Both the position numbers and the translations under genes were made by a program. From Nitrobacteraceae bacterium AZCC 1564 (GTDB taxonomy: Bacteria > Pseudomonadota > Alphaproteobacteria > Rhizobiales > Xanthobacteraceae): DNA of 64,000 nucleotides. This document shows positions 8,823 to 17,102 of the stretch, one piece after another. The stretch spans positions 1,550,001-1,614,000 of the forward strand of contig JBAGRR010000001.1 in the NCBI GenBank assembly GCA_036924835.1. The letters run 5' to 3'. Position 1 is the first letter of the stretch, and every line of letters starts with the position of its first letter. A model generated the notes under the pieces. It worked only from the letters and a program-made list of their open reading frames with translations. It made no database searches and was not told the origin of the DNA.

Positions 8823-9632
8823 TCAGGTCATGTAGAGACCGCCGGCAACGTCGATCGTCTGTCCTGTGACGAAGCTCGATTCCGGCGAGGTGAGGTAAAT
8901 CGCAACGTCGGCAACCTCTTCCGGAGCGCCAAGACGAGCCATCGGGGTGAGCTTCACCTGTTCTTCGTTGACTGAGCCAGCGACGCCACGAACCATGGGC
9001 GTCTCGATGCGGCCAGGGGCGAGCGCGTTCACGCGAATGCCATACGGACCAAGCTCAGCAGCCAGATGCTTGGTGAAGCCAATCAGCGCCGATTTCGTCG
9101 CCGCATAGTGACAGGCCACGATCGGCGAGTAAGTCTTGCCGGCGACGGAGGACATATTGACGATCCAGCCGCGCTTGGCTTCACGCATCGACGGCGTGAG
9201 CGCACGGATGGTGTTGAATGGTCCGTTGAGATTAACCGCGACCACTTGCTGCCATTCAGCCGGCGACATCTCCCAGACCTTATGAGCCACACCGTTGTGC
9301 TTGGGCGAAATGCCAGCATTGTTGATCACGGTATCGAACGGACCACCCATCGTCTCTGCAGCTCTTGCGAGTCCGGCTTCCACCGCGGCATAGTCCGACA
9401 CATCGAGCACCAGAGGCAGCGCGCTGCCGCGCCCCATGGCTTTGATTTCAGAAACCACGCCGTCGACGCTTTCCTGCGTCACATCGGCAACACCGACAGT
9501 GGCGCCGCGGGCCGCGAAGCCAAGCGCAATGGTGCGGCCAATTCCGCGGCCTGCGCCGGTGACGAGGACGCGGCGACCGCTGTGGCTTGGCCGCTGGGCC
9601 ATGTTCACGGGATTCACTTCTCTGACTGACAT
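8823..9632 (-). CDS. Short-chain dehydrogenase/reductase (FabG-like)
   Basis: A 269-residue classical SDR. It has the cofactor motif TGAGRGIG (25-32), NNAG in the central strand, the catalytic Ser in NMSSVAG, and the YAATK active-site Tyr/Lys. An acidic residue after the second strand (GVADV) suggests NAD(H) preference. The frame is open to 9725, but the upstream part overlaps the LivF-like gene. The ATG at 9632 gives a protein with the normal SDR N-terminus and lies 1 bp after the LivF stop, so I chose it. In this operon it probably oxidises a hydroxyl group of the imported compound or reduces a pathway intermediate. Confidence 0.9.
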   Translation of the reverse strand: MSVREVNPVNMAQRPSHSGRRVLVTGAGRGIGRTIALGFAARGATVGVADVTQESVDGVVSEIKAMGRGSALPLVLDVSDYAAVEAGLARAAETMGGPFDTVINNAGISPKHNGVAHKVWEMSPAEWQQVVAVNLNGPFNTIRALTPSMREAKRGWIVNMSSVAGKTYSPIVACHYAATKSALIGFTKHLAAELGPYGIRVNALAPGRIETPMVRGVAGSVNEEQVKLTPMARLGAPEEVADVAIYLTSPESSFVTGQTIDVAGGLYMT

Positions 9633-9633
9633 C

Positions 9634-10344
9634 TCAAATTCCCAAATAAGCTTGGCGGACGTGATCGTTGTTGAGCAGTGCTTCCGCCTTGTCGGATAGC
9701 ACGATCTCGCCATTTTCCAGCACATAGCCGCGGTCCGCGGCCTTCAAGGTGTGAAACACGTTCTGCTCGACGATCAGCACGGTCGTCCCTGTCTTGACGA
9801 TCGTATCGATCACTTCGAAGACCTGTGACACGATGATCGGAGCAAGACCAAGCGACGGCTCATCGAACATCAGCAGCTTCGGCCGTGCCATCATGCCGCG
9901 CGCGATCGCAACCATCTGCTGCTCACCACCTGACAATGAGCCGGCATTCTGATCCAGGCGCTCTTTGACCCGTGGAAACAGGTTCATCATCTCTTCGAGA
10001 GTCTGATCCTGAAGATCGCGTGCCGCTTTTCGGTACGCGCCCATCAGCAGGTTTTCACGCACCGTCATTTCCGGGAAGAGCTGGCGCCCTTCTGGAATCA
10101 GGGTGATGCCGAGCTCGACGATCTCGTGAGCCTCCAGCCGGGTAACGTCTTGCTCCTCAAAGAAGACCCGCCCTGCCGTTGGGCGTATAAGCCCGGCGAT
10201 TGTTCTCAAGGTCGTTGTTTTTCCGGCCCCGTTGGCGCCGACGATCGTAACCACCTCCCCCGCCTGAACCTCGAGCGAGACATTATGGAGGATAGTGGTT
10301 GCACCATAACCGGCGTCGATGCCCTCAAGCTTGAGCATGGACAA
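9634..10344 (-). CDS. Branched-chain-amino-acid-type ABC transporter ATPase, LivF-like
   Basis: A 236-residue ATPase of normal LivF length. Walker A is GANGAGKT (36-43), the signature is LSGGEQQ (about 138-144), and Walker B ends in LLMFDEPSLGLAP. The DEPSLGLAP string is typical of LivF rather than LivG. It overlaps the upstream LivM-LivG fusion gene by 20 bp. It should form the ATPase pair with the C-terminal half of that fusion. HAAT-family importers carry amino acids, amides, urea, or aromatic and hydroxy acids, so the name does not prove a branched-chain amino acid substrate. Confidence 0.93.
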   Translation of the reverse strand: MSMLKLEGIDAGYGATTILHNVSLEVQAGEVVTIVGANGAGKTTTLRTIAGLIRPTAGRVFFEEQDVTRLEAHEIVELGITLIPEGRQLFPEMTVRENLLMGAYRKAARDLQDQTLEEMMNLFPRVKERLDQNAGSLSGGEQQMVAIARGMMARPKLLMFDEPSLGLAPIIVSQVFEVIDTIVKTGTTVLIVEQNVFHTLKAADRGYVLENGEIVLSDKAEALLNNDHVRQAYLGI

Positions 10345-12127
10345 ACTCCTTTCCGAGATAGGCCTCGACTACAATCGGATCGCGAACCACATCGTGCGGC
10401 TTGCCCTCGGCAATGATCTGTCCGGAGTTGAGCACGATGACGCGATCCGACAATGACATGACGGCCTGCATGACGTGCTCGATCGCGATGATGCTGACGC
10501 CGCTGTCGCGGATCTGGAACATGAGGTCGATCGCACGACGAACGTCGGTCTGGTTGATGCCGGCCATCACCTCATCGAGCAGAAGGACCCGCGGCTTCAT
10601 TGCCATCACACGAGCAACCTCAAGCCGTTTCAAGCCACCGATGGTCAGCCCTCGTGCCTCTGCATCAAGCCATGGCGCAAGCCCCATACGATGCGCGGTC
10701 TCACGTGCGACCTCGCGCGCCTCGCGAACATCCTGGTAGCGATGAAAAGCACCGACCATGATGTTCTCTTCCACCGTCATCGCAGCAAATGGTTGAACGA
10801 TCTGGAAGGTACGCCCGACGCCGATGGCAGCAAAGTCGGTCGGCGCAAGCGGCGTATGAAACTTGCCATCTTCGCCTCGGACGGCGACTGAACCGCTGTC
10901 CTGCTTCAGGAATCCCGAGATCATATTGAAGACCGTGGTCTTGCCGGCGCCGTTCGGACCGATCAAGCCAAGGATTTCTCCCTGCCGCAGCGCGAAGCTG
11001 ACATTGTTGGTGACGTGGAGACCGCCGAAATGCTTCTGCAGGCTGTCGACCACCAGGATCGGATCGCCAATGGGAGGACGCTCCGCATCGCGTGGCGCAG
11101 CAGCAACCGTCAAACCCTGTCCTTTAGTGGCTGCCGGTTGGCTTTTGAATCGTGACAGGAAGCCCATCAGACCATTGGGCATGAACAGGACCACGACAAT
11201 CAGGGCCGCACCGTAGACGAAGCCGTGCAAGCCAACCGCGTGCGCGCCAAGCCAGCCGCGTGCCAACTCCGAGATCGGCACCAGCATGATGACGCCGAGC
11301 AACGGACCAAATACCGTTCCCAGGCCACCGATCAGTGCGAACATCGCAATCTGGATCGACAGTGCCAGCGAGAACATCGCAGCCGGTTCGATGAAGGTCA
11401 GGTACATCGCATGGAACGTGCCGACGAACGCCGTCAGCGCGGCCGAAACCGCGACTGCGGTCAAACGGACTTTCACGGTGTTCACGCCGGCAGCCTTCGC
11501 GGCCGACTCGCGCTCACGCGTCGCGACAAGATAGAAACCGATGCGGTGCGAACGAATCCACCAGGCAACGGCGAGCGTCAGCAGCAGCAAGCCGAAGGCG
11601 ATGATGAGCGGCGGAAATTTCTCGCGAAACACCATCCATTCCCACCCGAACTTCAGCGCAATCATTTTTCCCGTCGCACCACCGGTGAGGTCTCTAAAGT
11701 GCAAAGCCAGCACGCGAAACACTTCGAGAAAAGCGATGGTCGCAAGCGAGAAGAACGATCCGTGCAAGCGGAAACACGGATAAGAGATGGCGAGCGCGAC
11801 AATAACGGCAATCGCTGCCCCCACGAACATGCCGAGCCAAGGGCTGATCCCCATGTTCATGAGGATGATGCCGGCGTAGGCGCCAATGCCGTAGAAGATG
11901 GCATGACCGAGTGAAAGCTGCCCGGCGAAACCACCGACAATGTTCCACGCGGTCGACAGAGCCGCGAAGATGCAGATCGTGATGAAGACGTGATAGACGA
12001 ACTGATCACCGATCAGATACGGCACCACCACCAGCGCAGCGAGAATAGCGGCGATGGCAATTGCGCCACGACGGCTGGAGGCGGCCGGGCTCAAGGGCTC
12101 ATTGGAAACGAGTGACGTGTCGGTCAT
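10325..12127 (-). CDS. Fused LivM permease - LivG ATPase
   Basis: A 600-residue protein joining two normally separate subunits. Residues about 20-325 are a LivM-type permease with many hydrophobic segments (first at 20-40) and the LivM landmarks GGFAGQLSLGH and GGLGTVFGP. A polar linker (about 326-354) follows. A LivG-type ATPase then begins, with Walker A GPNGAGKT (390-397), the signature in TIGGLKRLEVAR, and Walker B VLLLDEVMAGI. The DEVMAGINQTD string is typical of LivG. No stop or frameshift lies between the halves. It overlaps LivH by 4 bp and LivF by 20 bp. Such fusions are known in rhizobial HAAT importers and fix the 1:1 stoichiometry of the two subunits. Confidence 0.93.
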   Translation of the reverse strand: MTDTSLVSNEPLSPAASSRRGAIAIAAILAALVVVPYLIGDQFVYHVFITICIFAALSTAWNIVGGFAGQLSLGHAIFYGIGAYAGIILMNMGISPWLGMFVGAAIAVIVALAISYPCFRLHGSFFSLATIAFLEVFRVLALHFRDLTGGATGKMIALKFGWEWMVFREKFPPLIIAFGLLLLTLAVAWWIRSHRIGFYLVATRERESAAKAAGVNTVKVRLTAVAVSAALTAFVGTFHAMYLTFIEPAAMFSLALSIQIAMFALIGGLGTVFGPLLGVIMLVPISELARGWLGAHAVGLHGFVYGAALIVVVLFMPNGLMGFLSRFKSQPAATKGQGLTVAAAPRDAERPPIGDPILVVDSLQKHFGGLHVTNNVSFALRQGEILGLIGPNGAGKTTVFNMISGFLKQDSGSVAVRGEDGKFHTPLAPTDFAAIGVGRTFQIVQPFAAMTVEENIMVGAFHRYQDVREAREVARETAHRMGLAPWLDAEARGLTIGGLKRLEVARVMAMKPRVLLLDEVMAGINQTDVRRAIDLMFQIRDSGVSIIAIEHVMQAVMSLSDRVIVLNSGQIIAEGKPHDVVRDPIVVEAYLGKEFVHAQA

Positions 12128-13017
12128 GGCGATACGTGGGACAGGTTGAGACGCCCGCCGCTGAAAAGACCAGACGGCTTGAGGATCAGGATGACGAGGA
12201 ATACGCCGAACACGGCGACTTCGCGCAGGTCAGAACTCAGATAAAAGCCGGACAGGCTGTCGATCAGACCGATCACAAGCGAGCCGAGAAACGCGCCACC
12301 GATGGACCCGAGCCCCCCGAGCACAACGACGACGAAAGCCGTCAGCACGAAGTAAGTGCCGATATTCGGCGAGGTCGGATAGAGCGGCGCAATCAACGCG
12401 GCGGCGACGCCGACGCAGGCGGCGCCGATACCGAAGGTCAGGATGTAGATCCGGTTGACGTTAATGCCCATGAGCTGAGCTGCAGCGCGGTTCTGTGCAA
12501 CCGCCCGGATAGCACGCCCGGTCTGCGTCTGGTTGAGAAAGCGCTGCAGGCCAACCACGAGCAATACGGATGCAGCGAGAATCGCGAGCTGTCCGGTCAG
12601 CACACGAACCGGGCCAAGCTGCAGCGGCATCCGCAATCCGCTTGCCGACGTATTGGCGATGTCGGCGCCGAAAATCAGCAAGGCAAGGTTGATGAGCGCG
12701 GTGGACAAGCCAACCGTCGCAAAAATCTGGATGTGATCGTCGCGCGCCGACATCAGCGGCTGGATCAGGAAGCGCTGGGTGAGCGCTCCGAGCAGGAACA
12801 GCAGGGGCACCACCGCAATCACGGTCGCAAACGGGTGAATGCCGAGCCGGTTGGTCAGCAGATACGTGAGGTACATGCCAACCATGAGAAACTCGCCGTG
12901 GGCGAAGTTCACCACTTTGACGATACCGAAAATCAGCGTCAGGCCGACACTGACGATCGCGAACAGAGCGCCGAGCAGAAGGCCGTTGGCGACGACTTGC
13001 AGGAAAGTATCCATCAC
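12124..13017 (-). CDS. Branched-chain-amino-acid-type ABC transporter permease, LivH-like
   Basis: A 297-residue inner-membrane permease with about eight hydrophobic segments. The LivH landmarks are NFAHGEFLMVGMY near residues 37-50 and VVLGGLGSIGGAFLG near residues 230-245. The first two codons are both ATG, so the start may be 13017 or 13014. It lies 63 bp after the binding-protein gene, a gap filled by a strong hairpin, and overlaps the LivM-LivG fusion gene by 4 bp. It pairs with the permease half of the fusion. Confidence 0.93.
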   Translation of the reverse strand: MMDTFLQVVANGLLLGALFAIVSVGLTLIFGIVKVVNFAHGEFLMVGMYLTYLLTNRLGIHPFATVIAVVPLLFLLGALTQRFLIQPLMSARDDHIQIFATVGLSTALINLALLIFGADIANTSASGLRMPLQLGPVRVLTGQLAILAASVLLVVGLQRFLNQTQTGRAIRAVAQNRAAAQLMGINVNRIYILTFGIGAACVGVAAALIAPLYPTSPNIGTYFVLTAFVVVVLGGLGSIGGAFLGSLVIGLIDSLSGFYLSSDLREVAVFGVFLVILILKPSGLFSGGRLNLSHVSP

Positions 13018-13039
13018 GCCTCGCTTGAGAAATGGACAA

Positions 13040-13065
13040 GGCAGGGCAGCCGGAGCTGCCCTGCC
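13040..13065 (-). promoter_or_regulatory. Strong intercistronic hairpin after the Liv-type binding-protein gene
   Basis: GGCAGGGCAGC (13040-13050) and GCTGCCCTGCC (13055-13065) form a perfect 11-bp stem with a 4-base loop. On the minus strand it lies 15 bp after the binding-protein stop and before LivH. There is no clear U-run. It probably stabilises the upstream mRNA or partly terminates, giving more binding protein than permease. Confidence 0.75.
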
Positions 13066-13080
13066 GTGAACGAACCAGGT

Positions 13081-14286
13081 TTACTTGCCGCCGACTTTCA
13101 TCGGAGCGATGGCGGCCGCATCAGGATAGACGGTGACGAGCTTGCCGCCCTGCCACTGCATGCCCATCATGCTGGCACGCTCGTTCTGGTTATTCTTGCC
13201 GAACTTGATGCCATAGCCCACCGAGGTCACGCCCTGCGGAACGTCGATTGCGTTAACCGCCTTGGTGATGACGTCAGGCGAGAAGCCCTTGGCCTTGTTG
13301 AGCGCTTCGAGAATGGCCTTGGCGCCAGCATAATTGTTCAGCGAGTGGCCCGAGCGTGGATTCTCGTTGTACTTCTTCTTATAAGCCGCGACGAACTCCT
13401 CGAGCTTCGGCGTGAACTTGGTATTCACCAGGAACTGCGTGAAGTCGACGTCCAGCACGCCTTCCATCACGGCGTGACCAACCGCATCGGCTGTCGGCTG
13501 CATCGAGTAGCCGCCGCCACCGCCGATGATCGCACCCGGCTTGAAGCCGGCTTCGTTGGCCTGCTGCAGGAAGAGCACCGAGTCATTCGAGTACGAAGTC
13601 TGGAGCACGACATCGACACCGCGCTGCTTGAGATCGAGCACGAGCGACGACATATCTACTGTCGCTGCCGGATAGCCCTGCATCGAGACCACGTTCAGCT
13701 TCGCATCTGCTGCGTACTTCTTCTCATGGTTCGCAACCGACGTGCCATAGCTCGAGTCTTCGTAAATGATGCCGATCTTCAGCTCTTCGGGCTTCTTGCC
13801 GAGCTTCGCCGCAACCTTGTTGACGATCATCTCGACGATGAGCTTCGCCATGTCCTCGGCGGTCGGATTAGTGCGGTAGAGGAACTTCAACCCGCGGCCG
13901 GTGACTTCGTCAGCAACGGCGCCCAGCTCAAAATACGGAATACCCGATAGTTCAGCGACCTGGCTTGCGGCGATGGAGCGTGCCGACGAATATGATCCAA
14001 AAATCGCGGACACCTTGCCGAGCGAGATCAGGCGGCGAGCTTCACCGATGGCCTGATTGTTATCGACGGCGTCACCCCGCATCAGAACCACCTTCTGACC
14101 CTGAACTCCACCGGCGGCATTGATTTCATCGACGGCGATTTCCAGGCCTCTCGCACTCTCTTCACCGAGAAGCGCAAGCTGGCCGCTGAACGGATAGAGC
14201 GCACCGAAGACGACATCGGCCTTAGCGGCCGATGCCGAGAACATCAAAGCGGCGACGGCCACTTTGCAGAGTAACGACAACTTCAT
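13081..14286 (-). CDS. ABC transporter substrate-binding protein, branched-chain amino acid (LivK/HAAT) type
   Basis: A 401-residue periplasmic-binding-fold-type-1 protein with a Sec signal peptide (residues 1-23, ending AKA). The mature start VVFGALYPFSGQLALLG and the AVDEINAAGG segment are typical of the Peripla_BP_6 family. It captures the substrate for LivH, LivM-LivG and LivF. It is preceded by the thiamine-diphosphate enzyme gene (42 bp) and followed by a hairpin. The presence of oxidoreductase genes on both sides in the same transcription unit suggests the ligand is a carbon source such as an aromatic or hydroxylated acid. That is inference; family members bind very diverse ligands. 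Confidence 0.93.
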   Translation of the reverse strand: MKLSLLCKVAVAALMFSASAAKADVVFGALYPFSGQLALLGEESARGLEIAVDEINAAGGVQGQKVVLMRGDAVDNNQAIGEARRLISLGKVSAIFGSYSSARSIAASQVAELSGIPYFELGAVADEVTGRGLKFLYRTNPTAEDMAKLIVEMIVNKVAAKLGKKPEELKIGIIYEDSSYGTSVANHEKKYAADAKLNVVSMQGYPAATVDMSSLVLDLKQRGVDVVLQTSYSNDSVLFLQQANEAGFKPGAIIGGGGGYSMQPTADAVGHAVMEGVLDVDFTQFLVNTKFTPKLEEFVAAYKKKYNENPRSGHSLNNYAGAKAILEALNKAKGFSPDVITKAVNAIDVPQGVTSVGYGIKFGKNNQNERASMMGMQWQGGKLVTVYPDAAAIAPMKVGGK

Positions 14287-14328
14287 GTTTTCCTCCCTGG
14301 GACTATTTCGACCGGATTGTCCGGCGCA

Positions 14329-16080
14329 TTAGTAATTAAGTGCGTCTTTGCCTTCGAAACTTGTGATCGGCGGATGAGCCCGTTGATCAGTGATCACGTC
14401 AATCACCGTCAGCGTGTCACGTCCAAGAGCCTCCTTCAACGCCGGCAGGAAGTCAGCAGGCTTTTCGATCCGGACGCCAACGCAGCCGCAGGCTTTCGCG
14501 ATCGCAGCGTGATCGACGGCCTCGAAGTCACAGACATCGGTGAAGTCGCCGAACAGGCTGAGCTCGGCATGCTTCTGATAACCGAGGATTTGATTGTTGA
14601 GGACGACCATCACGACCGGCAGCTTCATACGGCGCGACGTTTCCATCTCGGACCACACGTGGCCAAACCCACCATCACCGGTGACACAAATCACCGGGGC
14701 ATTTGGTCGCGCAGCCTTGGCGCCAAGCGCGAACGGCAGCCCCCATCCAAGGCCAGCGATACCGCGCGGCGTCAGGAAGCGTTGGCCCGAACGACGCGCC
14801 GTCAAATAGTTCGCGATCCAGATCGATGAATAGCTGGCGTCGGCAACCACAATGGAGTCTGGCGTAATGACCTTGTCGATATCCGCCAACAGCCGTTCGG
14901 GTCGGACCGGGACCTGATCCATGTTCACCAAGCGCTCCATGTCCCGCGCATGCTTGGCGCGGGCGTCAGTGATCTTGGCTTCGAGCGCCGGACGGCGAGA
15001 CGAAAGCGCGGACAAATCCTGCTTGCCGAGCGCATCGACGAGAGCCGCGAGCGTGAGCTTTGCGTCGCCAGCGAGACGGAACGCCTCATAGTTGCGGCCG
15101 ATTTCCGAGCTGTCCACATCGATGTGGATATAGCGTGCCTCCTTCGGATACAGCGACCAGCTATCCGTACCATTCTGGTTGGTGCGGTTACCGACCAGAA
15201 GTACGACGTCTGCATCAGTGACCATATCGCGCAGATGCGAGCTTCGGGCGCGCGGCGCCATGAAGTAGCCAACGACACCGACGGACAAGGGATGTGTCTC
15301 GTCGACCGTGCCCTTGCCCATCACCGTTGTCGCGATCGGGAATCCCAAAGCCTGCAGCGCAGACAGTTCTGCCGTCGCGCGCGAGGAATGCACACCGCCG
15401 CCCGCGATCACGATCGGCTTCTTGGCGTTCGCGAGAATAGCTGCTGCTTCATTCACACGGCTGCGATCGGCCTCAGCGCGATCCAGTGGGTAAGAGCCGA
15501 GATTGTTTGCACGGCGGGGAGCCGCTGGATCGATATCCGGACGTTCGTCGAGCACGTCGAGCGGGACAAGAAGAACAGCGGGGCCGCAACGGCCACTTGC
15601 CGCGGCCGTGAAGGCCATATCGACGTAGTCATCGATACGAGCAGGATCAGCGACGCGGCGAACCCATTTCGCCACCCCCGAGAACAGCGCGAAGTGATCA
15701 AGCTCCTGGAAAGCGTTCTTGTCCGTGGTACGGCGGCTAACATCCTGCACGATCGCAACCACCGGAATTGACGCCTTCAACGCCTCGGCGAGACCAGGCA
15801 CGAGCAACGTGGCGGCTGGCCCGTTCTGTCCGGTGACGACGGCGACCTGTCCGGAAATACGCGCGTAGGCATCAGCCATGGCCGCGCCCGCGTTCTCGGT
15901 GCGATAACCGATCTGGCGAATGCCATAGTCCGGCGCAGCGAGAAACAACGCCGACGGAATGCTTTGTCCAAAAATCTCACGGACACCATGGCGCTGAAGC
16001 GCCGCCGCGAGCACGTGCGCGCCGGTCATGTTGTTCTTGTTTACGGCCTGCGCTGCGCCGGCTTTCGTCATCACGTTCAT
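14329..16080 (-). CDS. Thiamine diphosphate-dependent enzyme, acetolactate synthase-like
   Basis: A 583-residue ThDP enzyme with the standard three-domain layout. Catalytic Glu62 lies in GYRTENAGAAMADAYAR and activates the cofactor. The central FAD/NAD-like domain follows (about 200-340). The C-terminal ThDP/Mg motif starts GDGG at residue 468 and ends with an Asn-Asn pair near 495-496. Relatives include acetolactate synthase, benzoylformate and oxalyl-CoA decarboxylases and sulfoacetaldehyde acetyltransferase. No regulatory-subunit gene is adjacent, and the setting is a catabolic operon, so a decarboxylase or lyase acting on a 2-oxo acid is more likely than branched-chain amino acid synthesis. 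It overlaps the upstream quinone-oxidoreductase-like gene by 4 bp. Confidence 0.88.
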   Translation of the reverse strand: MNVMTKAGAAQAVNKNNMTGAHVLAAALQRHGVREIFGQSIPSALFLAAPDYGIRQIGYRTENAGAAMADAYARISGQVAVVTGQNGPAATLLVPGLAEALKASIPVVAIVQDVSRRTTDKNAFQELDHFALFSGVAKWVRRVADPARIDDYVDMAFTAAASGRCGPAVLLVPLDVLDERPDIDPAAPRRANNLGSYPLDRAEADRSRVNEAAAILANAKKPIVIAGGGVHSSRATAELSALQALGFPIATTVMGKGTVDETHPLSVGVVGYFMAPRARSSHLRDMVTDADVVLLVGNRTNQNGTDSWSLYPKEARYIHIDVDSSEIGRNYEAFRLAGDAKLTLAALVDALGKQDLSALSSRRPALEAKITDARAKHARDMERLVNMDQVPVRPERLLADIDKVITPDSIVVADASYSSIWIANYLTARRSGQRFLTPRGIAGLGWGLPFALGAKAARPNAPVICVTGDGGFGHVWSEMETSRRMKLPVVMVVLNNQILGYQKHAELSLFGDFTDVCDFEAVDHAAIAKACGCVGVRIEKPADFLPALKEALGRDTLTVIDVITDQRAHPPITSFEGKDALNY

Positions 16081-17102
16081 GGCTTAACACTCCCTGGGGC
16101 TTCTGCGCCCTCTTGCATCACAAGTACGATCTTTCCGACATGGCCACTGGCATCCATCTTGCGATGGGCGTCCGCCACGCGCTCAAACGGGAAAGTAGAA
16201 TCGATCAAAGGCTTGGCGCGTCCTGCTGCGATCAGCGGAAACACCTTTTCCTCAAGCGCTCGGGCCACCTGCGCCTTCATCGGCACGGGGCGCGCGCGCA
16301 TGGTCGAGCCGACCATGGTCAGCCGCTTGGTCATGAGAAGCGTGAGATCGATATCAACACGCGCGCCCTGCTGGAATGCGATCTGCGAAATACGTCCATC
16401 AACTGCGACGGCATCAAGATTGCGGCGGATGTAATCGCCGCCGATCATGTCGAGAATGACCTCTGGCCCCTTGCCACCGGTTGCTGCCCGGGCGGCCTCG
16501 ACGAAATCCTGCTTGTTGTAGTTGATGGCGACGTCAGCGCCGATTTTCAAACAGGCCGCACACTTGTCATCCGAACCGACGGTGACAATGACGCGCGAGC
16601 CCAACGCTTTTGCCAACAGGATCGCCGTCGTGCCGATACCTGATGCGCCGCCATGGATCAGCACGGTCTCGCCGGGCTGAAGCTTCGCCCGTTCGAACAG
16701 GTTGCTCCAGACGGTAAAGTAAGTTTCCGGAAATGCGCCGGCCTCGACGAAAGACATGTTGGCTGGAACGGGCAGCGTCACGGCTTCGGTCACAACAACC
16801 CATTCTGCGTAAGCGCCGCTGTGGACCAGCGACATCACGCGATCACCGACCTTAAAGCGACTGGTACCTGGACCGGCCTTCTCGACGACGCCTGCGATTT
16901 CGAGACCGAGAATGTCGGATGCACCCGGCGGCGGCGGATAAAGCCCCTGACGTTGCATGACATCGGGTCGATTGATAGCAGCCGCGTGCACCTTCACCAG
17001 AAGTTCGCCTTCGCCCGGAACGGGAATCGCTCTTTCGACAATCTTCAGCGCTTCCGGACCACCAGGCTCTGGGGCCACGACGGCGCGCATCGACGAACTC
17101 AT
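16077..17102 (-). CDS. Zinc-free MDR alcohol dehydrogenase / quinone oxidoreductase (PIG3-like)
   Basis: A 341-residue medium-chain dehydrogenase/reductase. The GroES-like N-terminal domain contains AAINRPDVMQRQGLYPPPPG, typical of the PIG3/QOR branch. The Rossmann motif is HGGASGIGTTAI near residue 150, and zinc-binding cysteines are absent. These enzymes reduce quinones or enone-type carbonyls with NADPH. It overlaps both neighbours by 4 bp, so it belongs firmly to the ten-gene unit. The C-terminus carries a short extra tail (EGAEAPGSVKP). Confidence 0.88.
   Translation of the reverse strand: MSSSMRAVVAPEPGGPEALKIVERAIPVPGEGELLVKVHAAAINRPDVMQRQGLYPPPPGASDILGLEIAGVVEKAGPGTSRFKVGDRVMSLVHSGAYAEWVVVTEAVTLPVPANMSFVEAGAFPETYFTVWSNLFERAKLQPGETVLIHGGASGIGTTAILLAKALGSRVIVTVGSDDKCAACLKIGADVAINYNKQDFVEAARAATGGKGPEVILDMIGGDYIRRNLDAVAVDGRISQIAFQQGARVDIDLTLLMTKRLTMVGSTMRARPVPMKAQVARALEEKVFPLIAAGRAKPLIDSTFPFERVADAHRKMDASGHVGKIVLVMQEGAEAPGSVKP

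Noticed and set aside
11225-11914. Plus-strand frame rich in Arg/Gln
   Set aside because: Antisense of the LivM hydrophobic segments, which explains the polar composition.
12061-13950. Long plus-strand open frame (629 codons) opposite the Liv genes
   Set aside because: It is antisense to the LivM-LivG, LivH and binding-protein genes, is rich in Arg/His/Asp/Glu and shows no domain; a GC-rich shadow frame.
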